Below are positions 39,733 to 54,700 of a stretch of DNA of 64,000 bases, piece by piece (positions within the stretch are counted from its first letter, which is position 1; each line of letters opens with the position of its first letter). The position numbers and the translations under genes were made by a program. The notes below the pieces were generated by a model. The model saw only the letters and a list, made by a program, of their open reading frames with translations, made no database searches and was not told the origin of the DNA. The stretch covers positions 60,182,248-60,246,247 of the forward strand of contig NC_088711.1 in assembly GCF_963576615.1 (NCBI RefSeq), in the 5' to 3' direction. The stretch comes from Watersipora subatra (Eukaryota > Bryozoa > Gymnolaemata > Cheilostomatida > Watersiporidae).

Positions 39733-42700
39733 ACAGCTAAGTTTTGGGTGTATTTTTAACTATTTTACTGAATTTCAACTTTTGTCACTAAAATTCTATC
39801 ACTTATCGGTTTCTGTCTTCACTTTTACTCTAACCTTTAGCGGACCTTCTCGAAATATTTTTCAACCTAATTCGTCAAGAAGGCCCAAACAATGCTGTTT
39901 TTGTAATAAAATGGATTTTTGTGAGCAGGTTAAGAAAAGTTGTCTGACCCATGTTTGAAGGAATCGCAACTCCAACTTTGCTACTGGTTCTGGAGGAAAT
40001 CTTGGTTTTACGCATGGGAATTGCTGAGCTGAGAGAAATTGGTCACCGTGTCTCTTTCAGACGTTGTAAAAATATTTTCGGCAAACAGCATTTCGGTATC
40101 TTTGTTTTTTGACATATGTAATAAGCAAACCGACTGTCAATTTGCCTCGCGCGAAAATTTTGTTGAATTCATATGGTGAAATAAAAATGGTATGGGGAGG
40201 TGAAAAAAACTCATCATGTTCCACTTTCTATGGTAAAAAATTGTATTCCGGTGTAATCGTATCCTGAGGGCACACGTAACAATAGTATTTCTTGACAATT
40301 CTAGTCACGTACCATAGTTGAAAGGACGGGCATAGTTTACAGCAGACTGGCACCTATTAAACTCACATAAACCCTCTTCAATCCATCTCAGTTGGTTTAA
40401 GCATTGCAGCAGCCCAACTACCAATAAAGGGTGTGAAGTCATAGCGATTTTTTTTTCAAAGAAAACTGTTTTCAAAGCATCCCTATTGGGTTAGATTCTG
40501 TGTTTTTTGCAGTCTTTGTTTAAAGTGACCCTAGTAAGTCAGGGACAACCAAATTGTGCATCATAACATGAGTTAGTTTTTAGCTCCACTTTAAAATGTG
40601 TAATGAGTGGTCATGTTACGGATTCCTAAATCCAGTCTAGGTATAATTTTGCAGCATTTTTGTCAATGCGAAACCCTTTCACAGATATATGAAATCCTAT
40701 TATTCACAGCCCTCTTACCAAAGTGAGCAGCAGGTTATTCGTGATTTATGAATATTCTGCATACAGGTATGGGAATGCTGTCTACATGGCATAGTACCTG
40801 CTGACGGGGCTAGCAAGTGGAGTGATAAGGCTGTGAAAGTTTGTTCAGCAGCTGGCCTGGCTCTTGGTGGGCCGTGTAAAGTCCTCTGCTATAGCAAAAA
40901 GAACTCAGTCTATCAAACTAAGGTTATACTCGGAAGTGAGTATACAAGGTCTTCAAGCGTGTGTACCAATATTTCATTAAATAAGAATTTACACAAAATT
41001 TTAATTGATTTGATCACAAAGAATCAGTAATTTTCTATCATCTGCCATTGTTTTTCATGGTTGAGGTGATCTGAATGTTTCTAGATTAAAATCGACAAAA
41101 CTTCATCGTGGTTTAAACGCTCAGTAGAAAATTCGTACAAAATGATGTCACTAGTTGTTATCGTTGTGATAGTTGGCCTACTGCGTTGAAGTATTCCATG
41201 TGTTCATTCTGCTGGTGTCTTTTTGCAACTATGATAGACGTCATAATGTTCACTTTTGCTTGATCTGAGAATTTTTGCTGCGATCAAGTTTTGTTGATTT
41301 TAATCTTGGAATACCGTAACATTCAGATCACCTCAAACATCAAAAACAATCACAAATGATAGAAAAATATGAATATTTTCTGATAAAATCTAAAATTTTG
41401 TGTAAGTTAATCTTTAAAGTCTCCAAGCTGGAATACACTGAAAATGCACATGTTAATATATATATATATATATATAATATATATTAATATGTATATATAA
41501 TATATATATATTATACATAATATATATTATATATATTAATATGTATATATATTATATAATATATATTATATATAATATATATACAATATATATTATATAT
41601 AATATATATTAATATGTATATATATAATATATATATTATATAATATATATTATATATAATATATATTATATATAATATATATATATATATATACATGTAA
41701 GTCTCACATAGATAGTTTGTTTATATTCTAGAAGATGTTGATTTGGCTGACTGCTTAGTGAATGAAGGGATAGCTCAAGTACCTGCCAACACCAAGTATG
41801 TATGCATTATTAACCTTGGCATGTGTTACCTGGGGGCACCTTGTGTCGCTGTCAGTTTCAGCTGGTTATCTTGTTTAGATTTTAGTAGAGAACTAGTCAA
41901 AGCAAGTCTTGTATTAGTTATCTCACGACTGAGGATACATCTCCGAGTATATATATATGAATGAATGCAACTGGAGTGTGCAATAGGTTATTACCAGAGA
42001 GAAATCTTATTGGACAATCAGCAATGATGAATATCATTCTTGCTGTTGATGTCCCCTATTAAAGGTGCACTTACACAAAAACAGGGTTGGTTTGATATAC
42101 ATCACTTGATATGTATCATCTATATATATATATTGCCGATAGATATGATATTTTTGGGTCAAAAAAGTTGATATTTTTATATTTTAAAAAAATATTCATT
42201 TTATCACCTTACTTTATCGCCTTTATTTCACCTTACAACTATTGCTAACAGTCTAGAAATGCTAAATAACACCTAAAATCATCAAATGCGTACTGTGTAT
42301 TTATGATTTGCACTATTTTGTTTGCACTTTGCATTCATGTCATAATTTCCAATTCAATGTTTGATGAATATTTTTATATCTATAAATATTATTATTATAC
42401 TTGACCTACAATAAACCAAGTGTTTGGTATTAAACATTGCTGACTGGTCCCATACAACCTATACAGTACGTCAATCACAATGTAAACACCATACAAGTTC
42501 AACCTAGCTTCAATTTTTTTTCAAAGATGTCATTTGTTTTATTAATGTCCAAAATATCAATAAATATTATGATATATATCAGCAATATGATATTTTAAAA
42601 GAGATTGATATTTTTGCCAACCGTGCTGACAAAAATTTAGTAGGTTTTGTCAGAAAGTTGCAGTATTTTTCAAACATTCGCGGTTGTTTATGATGTTCGA

Positions 42701-45700
42701 GGTGATCAGGCGGTTTCAAGATTAAAATCGATAAAACTTGATTGCGGTTAAAACACTCAGAAGAAAAACGCGTCTCTATTCTGTCAGTGTCTGCCCAAGT
42801 GCAACTATAGACGTCATAATTGTACATTCGCATGGATCTGAGCGTTTTAATCTTGAGTGATTTTCACAACTGATAGAAAAATACTGATACTTTCTAATAA
42901 AAGACTAAAATTTTGTGTAAGTTCATCGTTAACTTTAAGAAAATAGTATTTTTAATTTTATTTTTATGCGATTTCATTCCTAGCAGATAACCAATTAAAT
43001 TATTATTAGCCATCGCTAGCAATATGTTAGCCATCGCTAGTAATATGTTAGCCATCGCTGGTAATATGTTAGCCATCGCTAGTAATATGTTAGCCATTGC
43101 TAGTAGTATATTAGCCATCGCTAGTAATATATTAGCTAATAAAGTTTAGGGTTTGGTCAGTTTTGAAGCTTCTGCAATGGTGGTTTCTCTCCAAACTGAA
43201 TTTAAAAAACCACTCTGCTTTTTTACAGTAAAAGATGTTTGATCTGCAACAGCTGTAATTTGCTTGCTAAAGCTTTTTGTGGCTTTGTTTCTTATAGGCA
43301 GAAAGACGGAGGCCTCAGTATAGGTCTACTGAACAGTTATTTAGTTAATGTGTAGTCTATTGTTGCTAGTTTACGTCTCACTGTTTAGATAATAATCCTC
43401 TGCAAACATGTCACAGCCCCTCAAAGGGCCGACTTCCTTCAGTATATTTGTAAGTTTATAAGCGCTTTTAGCGGAATTGCTACGGATACGTTTTTGGCAG
43501 CCTCAGTAACACAGTTCGATGAGGCGTTTCTATTCTACAGCATACATATACAAAAAACACATAAAAATGGCATTGACCTTGATTTTTCAAGGCTATTACT
43601 GAGTTTTTATGAGCTTAAGTTTCATCGAAGAAATGACTATTCAGTGGCACATCACCAATCTTGAGTTTCCATGCTAAATGTTAGTTAGTGTTTAGTCCAA
43701 ACATAGCCAGAGAATGAATTTCAAGAACACCCTCTCAAACTCAGTTTATTCTACTAGAAAAAAAAGATGTTATCATGAATTGTTTTAAATAAGTCCTGCA
43801 CGATGTCATTTTTTGGCATTGTGTAGGTGTTTGTTGAAATACTGCTCGGGTAACGTTACGCTGGAAATAAAATGCTTTGCTGATGCGTTGGTCAACCAGC
43901 CTTTTGACAGGGTTGAGTGGGAAAACGCATAGACTTTTTTCTCTGGGTCAATGAACTGACATATCCTAAGCGCTCAAAACACTTCTATACTTGTTCTGCT
44001 GGTTTAACAAAAAGTTGACCATCATTCTCGTTGATGATCATAGATGCAACACGAAAATTAGTAGCTCAAGAACTGATGTTGTTGTCTGCTATCCACAACT
44101 TTACAGGCATGAGGTCAATGGAAGTCTGCATCGTAAGCTAGAGCCAGGCCAAGCTATTAATCTACGGATAGACATCTCTTCAATTAAGGGTGTCACTGAC
44201 TTTTACGCACAGGTGGGTGACAGTACGCCCTTTTTCTTTTCTATATAGTGCTGCTTATCGCTTGCTTGAACGTGGTGAACCAATTTATTTGCTCATATAT
44301 GACACTTTAAAGAATAGAGAAAGCATAATATTATTATGCTTTATTATTTATCTTGAGGTGTTGACTGATGTTCTAAAAAAAGAATCAAGGAAATTGACCA
44401 ACCAGAAGCTGAGATATCGCCAGCCAAACACAGGTCTACCAAAAAACATAAGTGTTTTGGTAATCATCAATATATGACGTATGAAATCGACAGTGCCAAT
44501 GGTCAATTAAGCCAACTAATGCGCTCTCCTATAACAATCACGCTCTCCTATAACAATCACGGCGTTTTAATTGGTTTAATCCCTGGAAGTATAGAACAAT
44601 CAAATTGGGCCTAACAATCATTGCTCTGAGAATTCCGAACCAGTCCCTCTGACGTGTAGATTAGTTTTAGCATAAAATAATTACACGCATCTATTATTTC
44701 GCAACATTTCGCTATCTTGCGAGTTCAGCTCAGTTTTGTTGTTCTCCCACTTAGCTTCCCTATTCAGACTCATCTTTAGCGTTGTTCTGATTTTTTTAAC
44801 TATAGCTAATAAATGGAATCAATTAAATTAATCTCCGTTATCATTTGGAATTTTCTACAAATTATATTAGTTACATCATTTATTCTATACACAGTTATAT
44901 TATTATTTTGTATAATATGCATTATGATTATTATATTAATCATAAAAAATAATCATAGATAAGATAATAGATCAATAGAAAAATCAAAAGTTATCGTTTT
45001 CTTTTCTTACGGCAAGAGCAGCACGGTCAAGTTATTCTTTTTAAGATTATGGCTGTAGTGAACTTACAGTCTGTTAATAGTGATGATAATAATGAAAATC
45101 AACTGAATGCTGCAGTAGATACACAGTAGAAAAATGATGAATGAACAAAAAGTCACATTCTCATTTCTTATTCTAAACAAACTGCAAGTCACGGATGTCG
45201 CATATAGACTATACACGCGCCGTTCGTTGAACAGAGGATCTTCGGAGCATATCCGTGGAGATCGAGTTAAATTTTGAAGCACAATAGTCAAAATCTGCTC
45301 TTCTGTTTTGAAAAATCACGGCGAGGGGTTGTGGGCAAATGCCTTTACCACACATTGTTTGCTTGATTTTCCTGAGAAACCAGAGCTAGTATGTAAATTA
45401 TTTACTATCGCGAGAAGCGTTTCACATCTCGTAGCCAAAACAATCATTATACGTAATGGCGGTAAGGGTGCGCAACTCCGGCACATGATCATTAAGTCGA
45501 TTTCGTACATCACAGTTCTCGGGATTTTCGAAGGGTTTTCCTCTGATTCTTTATTAGGTAGACCTGTGTTTGGCTGTCTATATCTCAGCTTCCAGTGGGT
45601 CAATCTCCTTGATTCTTTTTTTAGAACATCAGTCAACACCTCAAGATAACTAATAAAGCATAATAATATTATGCTTTCTCTATTCTTTAAGCCTCATTCA

Positions 45701-48700
45701 CACTATACCGCCGTATGTCGGTATCATCCTTTCGGCATTCATCGTCGATGATGCCCACCGATGACCAATAGCATTGATGAAGCGATGTGGATATGTCGGG
45801 AAAGTTTGCAGCTGTCACACTTTCCCGATATTTTGCCGAGCATCGACAACAGCCTGTACAATGTGAACCATTTCAGCGCAGATAGCGTGATTTATTCATT
45901 TCCATTTATGATAGTTGCTGCAGGACTAGTATCTGATTCGAGCACGCGAAAACAAAGAGGTTTCTTAGTGACAAACAAAAAAGGAAACGATATCTCTACA
46001 ACACGGAGTCTTTGCTGATGCAAATGCGAATGAGTTTGGAATAGCGTGAACTTTGTTATCGATGATCACTGAAGTATTATGATATCACCGCGGAGGTACT
46101 GCGATATGGTGTGTAGCAGCCTTTAGTAGAGCTATCTAGTTTAATACTTAATACTCCTAGCCAATCACATGTTTATTATGCAACTATCCTAACCAATCAC
46201 ATGTTTATTACGCAACTATCGTAGCCAATCACATGTTTATTATGCAACTATTTTAGCCAATATGATAACTCTTACAAACTGTTTATCTCTTCCCATTTGC
46301 TCCGTTACTTTGTCCCAATCCTTATTCGCTAATCGTTAATTCTGTTTTCAGCCCTCAGTCATCGATGAAAATATAAAGGTTTTGACTATATATCACAAAG
46401 TTAATTCTGTTTTCAGCCCTCAGTCATCGATGAAAATATAAAGGTTTTGACTATATATCACAAAGTTATAATCACATGTTTATTATACAACTATCCTAGC
46501 CAATCACATGTTTATTATACAACTATCCTAGCCAATCACATGTTTATTATGCAACTATCCTAACCAATCACATGTTTATTATACAACTATCTTAGCCAAT
46601 CACATGTTTATTACGCAACTATCGTAGCCAATCACATGTTTATTATGCAACTATTTTAGCCAATCACATGTTTATTACGCAACTATCATAGCCAATCACA
46701 TGTTTATTATGCAACTATTTTAGCCAATATGATAACTCTTACAAACTGTTTATCTCTTCCCATTTGCTCCGTTACTTTGTCCCAATCCTTATTCGCTAAT
46801 CGTTAATTCTGTTTTCAGCCCTCAGTCATCGATGAAAATATAAAGGTTTTGACTATATATCACAAAGTTATAACCATAGTACTGAACACTGAGCTATTCT
46901 GAATTAAATAAATGAAATTGCTATATTCTGGAGATTATATCTTATATTTTTGCCTCGCTGTCTCCATTGTTTTCATTGGCTGCTTGCTTTTTGTTTCTCA
47001 GTTGTCGTAATGTTATTGGATGGCCTTCAGTCATATGATTTGCCAGGTTGTCCACCAGACCTGTAGTGAGGAATTTCAGGAGTTTCCACAGATGCAAACA
47101 AGGCTAAACAGCTACGCAACACATATAGCTAATAAACCACCTGCTGACTATAGGTGAGTCAATAACCCACCTGCTGACTGTAGGTGAATCAATAAACCAC
47201 CTGCTGACTGTAGGTGAGTCAATAAACCACCTGCTGACTGTAGGTGAGTCAATAAACCACCTGCTGACTGTAGGTGAGTCAATAAACCACCTGCCGACTG
47301 TAGGTGAGTCAATAAACCACCTGCTGACTGTAGGTGAGTCAATAAACCACCTGCTGACTGTAGGCAAGTCAATAAACCTGCTGGTTGTAGGTTGTCGTTT
47401 TTATGAGCCATTAGTTGTAATTTTCATCGTATGTTTATAGCATAAAGTAGTTCCAACATAACTCTAGGGGATCATAGGGCTTGCTTTCAGGTTCAAACGC
47501 ATGAGATGTTGTTTTTTTAGATAAATGTCTATATCATGAAAAGAAGGACTTAGTCTATTTCCAATGTTATAGAATCCTCATCAGTTACCATTTTCTCGGA
47601 AATTGTTAAATTCTGATACACCTAGATTATGGTTTCTTTGATTTATATAAAACTAGCTGGATGCCCAACGTTGTCTGGGTACTAAAAATCTGCTTAGAAA
47701 CAATGAGAAGTAATATAGTTGCCTGCCACTTGCTAATAGCCTGGCACATTGCCAATGGCTAATTTGAGGAAGCTTATTAGTAAGAGCTAACTACTTTCTC
47801 TCATGATTCAGCACGCATAAAATTACGCTACCGCTCTCCATGACGTTGCGCCATCACGTTGCATCATAATCAGGGCAGTATCCACCTGTTTGAAAATGGT
47901 ACTGCGGGGAGAGTCCAAGAGGGGTACCGAGCGCCCTCTCGGTGGAGGGGGGGAGGGGGGTCCGGGGTTCACCCCCGGGAAAATTTTTAGTATAACTAGT
48001 CAAAATGGTGCAAATCTAGCACACTTGGCTCCTGATGGGGCGCATGTTCTAACAGCAAATTTGACATTATAATCCAGTTTTCTAAATATAAAACTGTTTA
48101 TTGAGATTGTCTTTAACAACACTTATTAAAAATATAATGTGAATGAGAGCTGCTAAAGGGGTTGGCCACAGCTAGCATGAGGTAGAATTATCACTATAGG
48201 TACAATGCTGAATGATGTAGGAGACGAGTAGTCTCCTATGACATAATTTAATTAAATAATATTGTAGAGTTAAAAAACAAAATTAATAGAGCACCATGTT
48301 AAAAATAATGCACTTATACTATAGTCTATAATACTGAGCAAGTAGTGGTAGATTTAAGTTTGTGCGATGCATGTTACATGCATAGCTCAAACTTAAATTT
48401 ATTTCTATGAACAAAATCTTTTGTACATAAGCATTCATTTACATATCTACTACTACAAAAAATACAACCATGTATAATTGTCTCTGTATGAAATGCTTGG
48501 AAGCATTCCTTTCGGTAGAGTCCAAAGCTATAACGTTGCCGTGCGAGCTACCATAACGATCGTTTTTCTCTGTATATTCCAAGTATAATAAAAGTCTAAA
48601 AGGTTTACATAACTTCTATCACCTGAATTATTTTTATTCTAATCACACCAAACATCACTTACGATCGGATGATCAAATAATATTTTATTTTACCGGTTTG

Positions 48701-51700
48701 AAAGTCGAGCCGATGTTGACTGGTATTTCCAGCTTTTACTCTTTTCCAAGGAGGCGCGATTTCTTTAGCACAAAGCAACGCCTTTCGGATAATCGTTTCA
48801 TACTTTAACTTATCGACTAATATCTTGTTGATGATATTTAAAACTTACTAGCATTCATATCCTTTGTTTAATGTTACGAGACGGCAGCTTTATAAACGTC
48901 TACCGAAAGTGTAAATGCCGTTTCCCCACGCAACCGATAAACGACATTTTGGTCATTTCACCAGCCAAAGTGTTAAAATCAAGCAAAAATGATGTGAATT
49001 CCAGGATTTTGAGCCTCAAAAAAATGGTACTGCCGTGGCAGTAGCTGCAGTATAGGAGGATACAGCCCTGGTCGTAATCGAGAGCGGTAGTGTATTTGCA
49101 CCCATATACCCTAGGACACTTATATTTCGCTAGTATTTAATTTCGTGAGTAGCATACAGAGCAAAATTTCGCTGCATTTTCGCAGCTCTGATGAGTGCGA
49201 AAAGATAGTGGTGTGAAAATAAATGCAGTGGAACAAACATCATTAGATTCCTCAGGTCTAGTTCACTGGTACGAAGTATTTTTCAATTTGGGACTACCGT
49301 ACTTTTCGGACTATGAACCTCACCTCTATATAAGTTGCATCTGCTTTATTTTCCAAAAAACGATAATAAAACAATACATAAGCCGCACCTTTGTATAGGC
49401 CGCAGAACTAAGGACTGTGCTTTTTAACGTGGCAGCAACTTTGCCATTTAAAACGGAACAGTGCAGAACGGCACAGTTTCGTATTATCCGACGCTTTTTA
49501 ACTTAGTGCCTAACCGGACAGTACCGTGAGGCATTGTTTCATATTTTCTTTCACCTGCACTAATTGGAGATTCCTGTTAGTGCGCCCTAGCGGTGAAAGA
49601 AAAAGCCACAGATTAGCCGCACCCTTATATAAGCCGCATGGCTCAAATCATCAGAAAAAAGTAGCAGCTAATAGTCCGAAAAGTACGGTAGTTTGTATTT
49701 GTGAACCGCAGGTAGAAATGTGTAGGCAAGATCAATAATGCAATTTGATTGCTTGCTGCCATTTGTTTCCTGGACTATCAATGACGTCAAGGTCCCTGCC
49801 GCAGTGACTGATGTGGCACCAATATTAGAATTCAAGTATTTATAGCACGCGGTGCCGCCGGTGGCCATGGCTCCGGGTTGTTATTGCTTTTGGCTGGTAA
49901 TAAAATTCATCACCACGATAATTATTATTCAATTTTATGACTTTCCCTACCAGACTGTCATCCTCATCAGTTACAAATTCAATGACTAAACTAATATCAT
50001 CATCTTTCTCATTTGTCTAGGCTTTTCCAAAAAACTTATTATCTTAATTTGTTTTGCCATGTTGCTCAGTCGTTGTATTAGCTATAATGAGTTTAGCAAA
50101 AATTGCCCAATGAGCCAACCACACGAAAATTGCCTGCATTTCTAATATGACGATTTTATTGTGAATATCAATGAACAAAGCCATTTAATTTCGCGTTTTC
50201 GCTTGTTCGTTATGATAGTTTAGTTTCGCTCATGAAATTTTCGCGAGAGGATGTTGCCGCGAAAATGCGAAAGTTAGATGTCGCGAATACATAAGTGTCC
50301 TAGGGTAACAACAAATATCTCCAAGCAAACCTATCAAGCTCGTGTAGCTTAATTGGGGATGTATCAGACTGGCGAATGGGAGGGCGAACAGAAAATTGAT
50401 TTGTATTTAATATACAACAACATTTGCCATTCTAATTTTTAAACTGCATATCATGAGAAAAGTGTTTTCTGTAGTTGAAATAAATTGAGAGAGAAAATAA
50501 AATAACTGTAAAGATTTTCCAACTTTGTCAAACAACTGTAACTTTCAAACTTCATATCATGTTAAAAATGTTTTCTGATGGTCACATAAATTTAAAAGAA
50601 ATAAAACAGTTATAAAAGGGTTTAAATGTAAATGTGAAATAATTAGCAAGTGATAGCTAAATTAAGTCTGTTTTGCTACGATTACAATAAAATATGACTC
50701 GGTAATAATACAATTATTGCGAACTGAGAAAACAAAATAAAAGTCCTTAATATTTTGTATTAATAATAACAATTCTTGCATATAAGTGTGTGTGTATAAA
50801 AAGGTTACTGTTCTACCAGAAGCTATCCATCAAAACTTTGAATACGGCAATACTGATACTTCTCGACACTGGTAGGCCTACTAATGTAGAAATGGGATAT
50901 CAGACTGTCTTTGTCTGACCGAATGAAGAGAGAATGTAAAGGCTATTCCTACTCGAGATAATACAATTGTCCGTATGAAAAGTATTGACCTTCACTGCGA
51001 TTTAGCATTTGAACCTTATGAAAAGCCGGAAATAAAAGTTCGCGAAAAAGCATCGTGTTTTATAGTTTATAGAATTCATGGAGTTTCAAATAATGCGTCA
51101 TTTAGCATGTGCATACGGTATATGATAATGTCTTGATCAATAGAGCTCAGTGGTAGAGCTCGTTGTTAAAAAACTTGCGGGTGCAATCTACGTTAGTTCA
51201 AATTCATCAGGATGTGGAATTTAGTTCCAAGATTTTAATAGCTCTAGCTGGACATACCTAAAGACAGACAGAAGAACGACGACAAACTTTGAGAAAAATA
51301 AATGTAAAGATTGTAAAGATTTTCACAGTTAAAACCCAAAACCTGTTTTATAGTAACTTGAAAATTTATATCTTACTTCATACGCTCCTCTCTGACGCAC
51401 AACCAGCAGTACTTTGCTGGATTCCATTGCGTTTCTTTATGTGCCTGACGTTGTTTTCGTAGGTATAGCTTGAAATCCTACGCATCTATTTTAGGGCTAT
51501 TGAAGGAGACTATGTACTCGCTCCCTATGAGAATGTCTGGTACAGGGGTTTGATTACTGCAGCTAAAGAGCACATGGTTGTCGTCGCGTATATCGACTAC
51601 GGTTAGTGGAGTGAACTCTTGCTTATTGTGGCTCTTAATGATGGACTTGCATAAAACTTTAGTAAATTTCATCAGAAATTATCGACATTTTTACATATTT

Positions 51701-54700
51701 TGCAATCGGTTTTGATGTTTGAGGCGATCTGACTGCCAGAAGTTTTCGAGATTAGAGTTGACAAAACTTGATGGCGGTTAAAACTCTCATAAAAAACATG
51801 CGAAATGACATCATTAGTTGCCATCGTTTCTATAGTTGATATTGTCTATGGCGTTCGAGTTCTAACTTTACGCGTCTCCATTTTGTTGGTCTCCTTGCAA
51901 CACAACTATAGACATCATAATTGCACTTTCGCTTGACCTGAGCATATTAACAGCAATAAAGTTTTGTCGATTCCAATCTCGAAATATCCTTGCAGACAGA
52001 TCACCTCAAACATCGAAACAATCACAAATTATAGAAAAATGGCGATAATTTCTGACGATATTAACTGAAATTTTGTGCAAGTTCATTTTCAAGGGATGTG
52101 CCACATGGGGATGTTACACACTTTTTATATGTTGATTTATGCTAAAACTAATTTTAGACTCACCTTTATCGGTTTGGCCTTCACGATGGTACATTGAGAT
52201 GCCGTCAACTACACTTACTGTCTGTCCTCTACTTCATATAAGTATATAGAATACAAATTTGAAGACGGTAATGTTTTTATGCTTCTAATGCCACTAAAAA
52301 TAAGATATTCTGTGTATGATGTTTTGTATAGCGTGTAAACGAGTTCAAGAATAGAAAACTAATAACTCAAGTAACAATAAATTATACAAAGTAATGAACT
52401 ACTGCTATTGTGGTATAATGGTGTTCATACTCATAGACTGTGGTACTCAATAGACTCGGGTTCCTTAGCAAATCATATTCAAAAGATGAGATGAGTTAAC
52501 AAAACACCCATAATCATCTTCATGTAAACTTGGTTTTTGGGGTGAATATTGGACAATCTTACACGTAAACATCGGTCTGCAAATCCTCGGGTGAATGAAG
52601 GTGATGAGGTAAATTTTTTAATTTTCCAGAGTAGATATCTTGTTTTTTAATTATGGCGACAATAGTTTGTGTTTGTTGTTGACTTCATGCTATCGCTTGT
52701 GTGCGAGCATACAGTATGATTATATCACTCGTGTGCGAGCATACAGTATGATTATAGCACTCGTGTGCAAGCATACAGTATGATTATAAATCTTCCATGA
52801 GGAAGTAACTCCGGCTTAAACTAGCGTTTCCGTTTTGTAATAATTTTCAAAAAATGCATAGGCATTTGCACCTTTTCATCATCTTTGTGGTATTTATGTT
52901 TTTTTGTTGGCATTCTTTTTTCCAATCATCACTTCAGCTGTATGGTGCATGAAAGCTTTTTTGCCGACGATAACCATGTTTTGATCACATAACCCTACAG
53001 GATGAAAATATTCGTTGGTCATAAAAATTCGCGATTTCGCGAACAGTCAATTCCGCGAATTATTAAATTCAGTGAATAATTAGTTCTATTTTTAATCACA
53101 AGAGAGAATAACTACTGCATCAAATTGAAAACTAGTCGCTAGCCTTGTTTTTAATGTAAATACTAAATGTAATTGAGTTCCAAAACATTTTTAAAATCAT
53201 TGCCTGAGCTTTGAGCTAACACCATTGGCAATGCATCACATTTATTTACAAAATTATTCGAGGTTGTCACAAGATATGCAGAATGGCGTCATCGCGAAAA
53301 TAGCCGCGAGGCAGAAGTACTAAACGAAGCCGAGTTCCAAAACTTCTTTAAAATCATCGCCAGGCTTCGAGCTTTATTGCCATTGCGTCAAACTTTACAA
53401 AATTATTCAAGGTTTTTACAAGTTATTCGGCATGGCTTCAGCATAGCAAAAAAGCTCTCATAGTCTTTCTACATTAGAATCAACTCCATCAATCTCTAAT
53501 ACCGAAGTCAAGGACGATCATGGTTCTGATCTGGACATTATGGTCTGTATTTGATTTGCAGTGCAGATACGTTTTTCCATAATCAACTGCATTAGTTAAT
53601 TCTTTTGTTTAAAAACTGATCGCTTTCATCAAATACTTCAGCTATTGTTTTTGTACTTCCTCAACACTCGTTAATATTTTTTCTTTTTTGTGTTTACTGC
53701 AGATTGAGAATGAAACAACCTACTCCAATTACGAAAACTGGAGACAAGTAGTAATATTCATCAAGGCAGGAATATTGGCAGAGAGGCAACCAGTCAACTG
53801 TAGCAAACAGCTGTAGCAAATCGCTGTAGCAAACATGATTAAATTATATATTTTATTTCATGTATAGATATATTATAATTTATTACAAACTTGAGTGTAC
53901 AAATAAAATATTTCAAATACAAATAAAATTTTACAAACGTTGAAAGGAGTAAATATAAACAGTTTAGTCCATATGGCGGTTGTCTAGCAATAAAATTAAA
54001 CTGGTACTCTTGATATGTGAACACTAGCGGGTAATTGTGCTTTCTGACTAGTTATTTTACTAATAGCAGATCTGTCGCTGTCACTGTCTTGGGAAGGTGT
54101 TGAAGGCGATTCTCTCGCTACTACATGGCTGGTAAGGAAGTTATCATCAGAACTCTCCTCGTGGCTTACTATTGCAAAGTTCTGCCAGTTGGCCAAAGAT
54201 CTGTGCTCGTAAAGGCGTTTTTGTTCCTTTTTAAAAACAGATATATTCTTCTCGTAAGTAGCTGCAGTCACTTCAACCTCAATTTCCAGACCTCCCTGAA
54301 TGATTGGTGATCTTCTAAGAATGACATCTACCACCCTTGCAATTACAATCATTGTTCTTCGGTGTATGATGAAAAATCTCTCTCTCACACTGAAACAAAT
54401 AATGAAGCAGTAGGGATGGAAAAAAATAGTATTGTGTTTTACTGAAGAACCAAAGTAAAATTCAACTAATTTAGTAAATGTAAAAAACTCATTACTTACC
54501 ACAAGTTGTTGGCTTATCAAAGGCCTCCAAAGCGATGAATATTCGTGAAAACCTCTGGACGCAGCAAAAATTGTTAACATAGCAACGAATAGCATGATCG
54601 CCTCGCAGTTGTAAGCTAAATATAAACCGAAACACGCGGTGTGCTCATGCGTAGTAATAACTATTACTAGCCGCAATAGTTAACTTTTCCTAGAGAGCCG

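Larger units (their letters stand above)
46130..46740. repeat. 32-bp tandem repeats in two blocks
   Basis: Unit CCAATCACATGTTTATTATG plus CAACTATCCTAG, about 3 units at 46150-46262 and 8 at 46470-46735. The blocks alternate with copies of a microexon and its flanks. Confidence 0.9.

Noticed and set aside
47104-47411. Minus-strand frames with 10-residue repeats ([10 protein letters not shown])
   Set aside because: Opposite-strand reading of the 30-bp splice-donor minisatellite.
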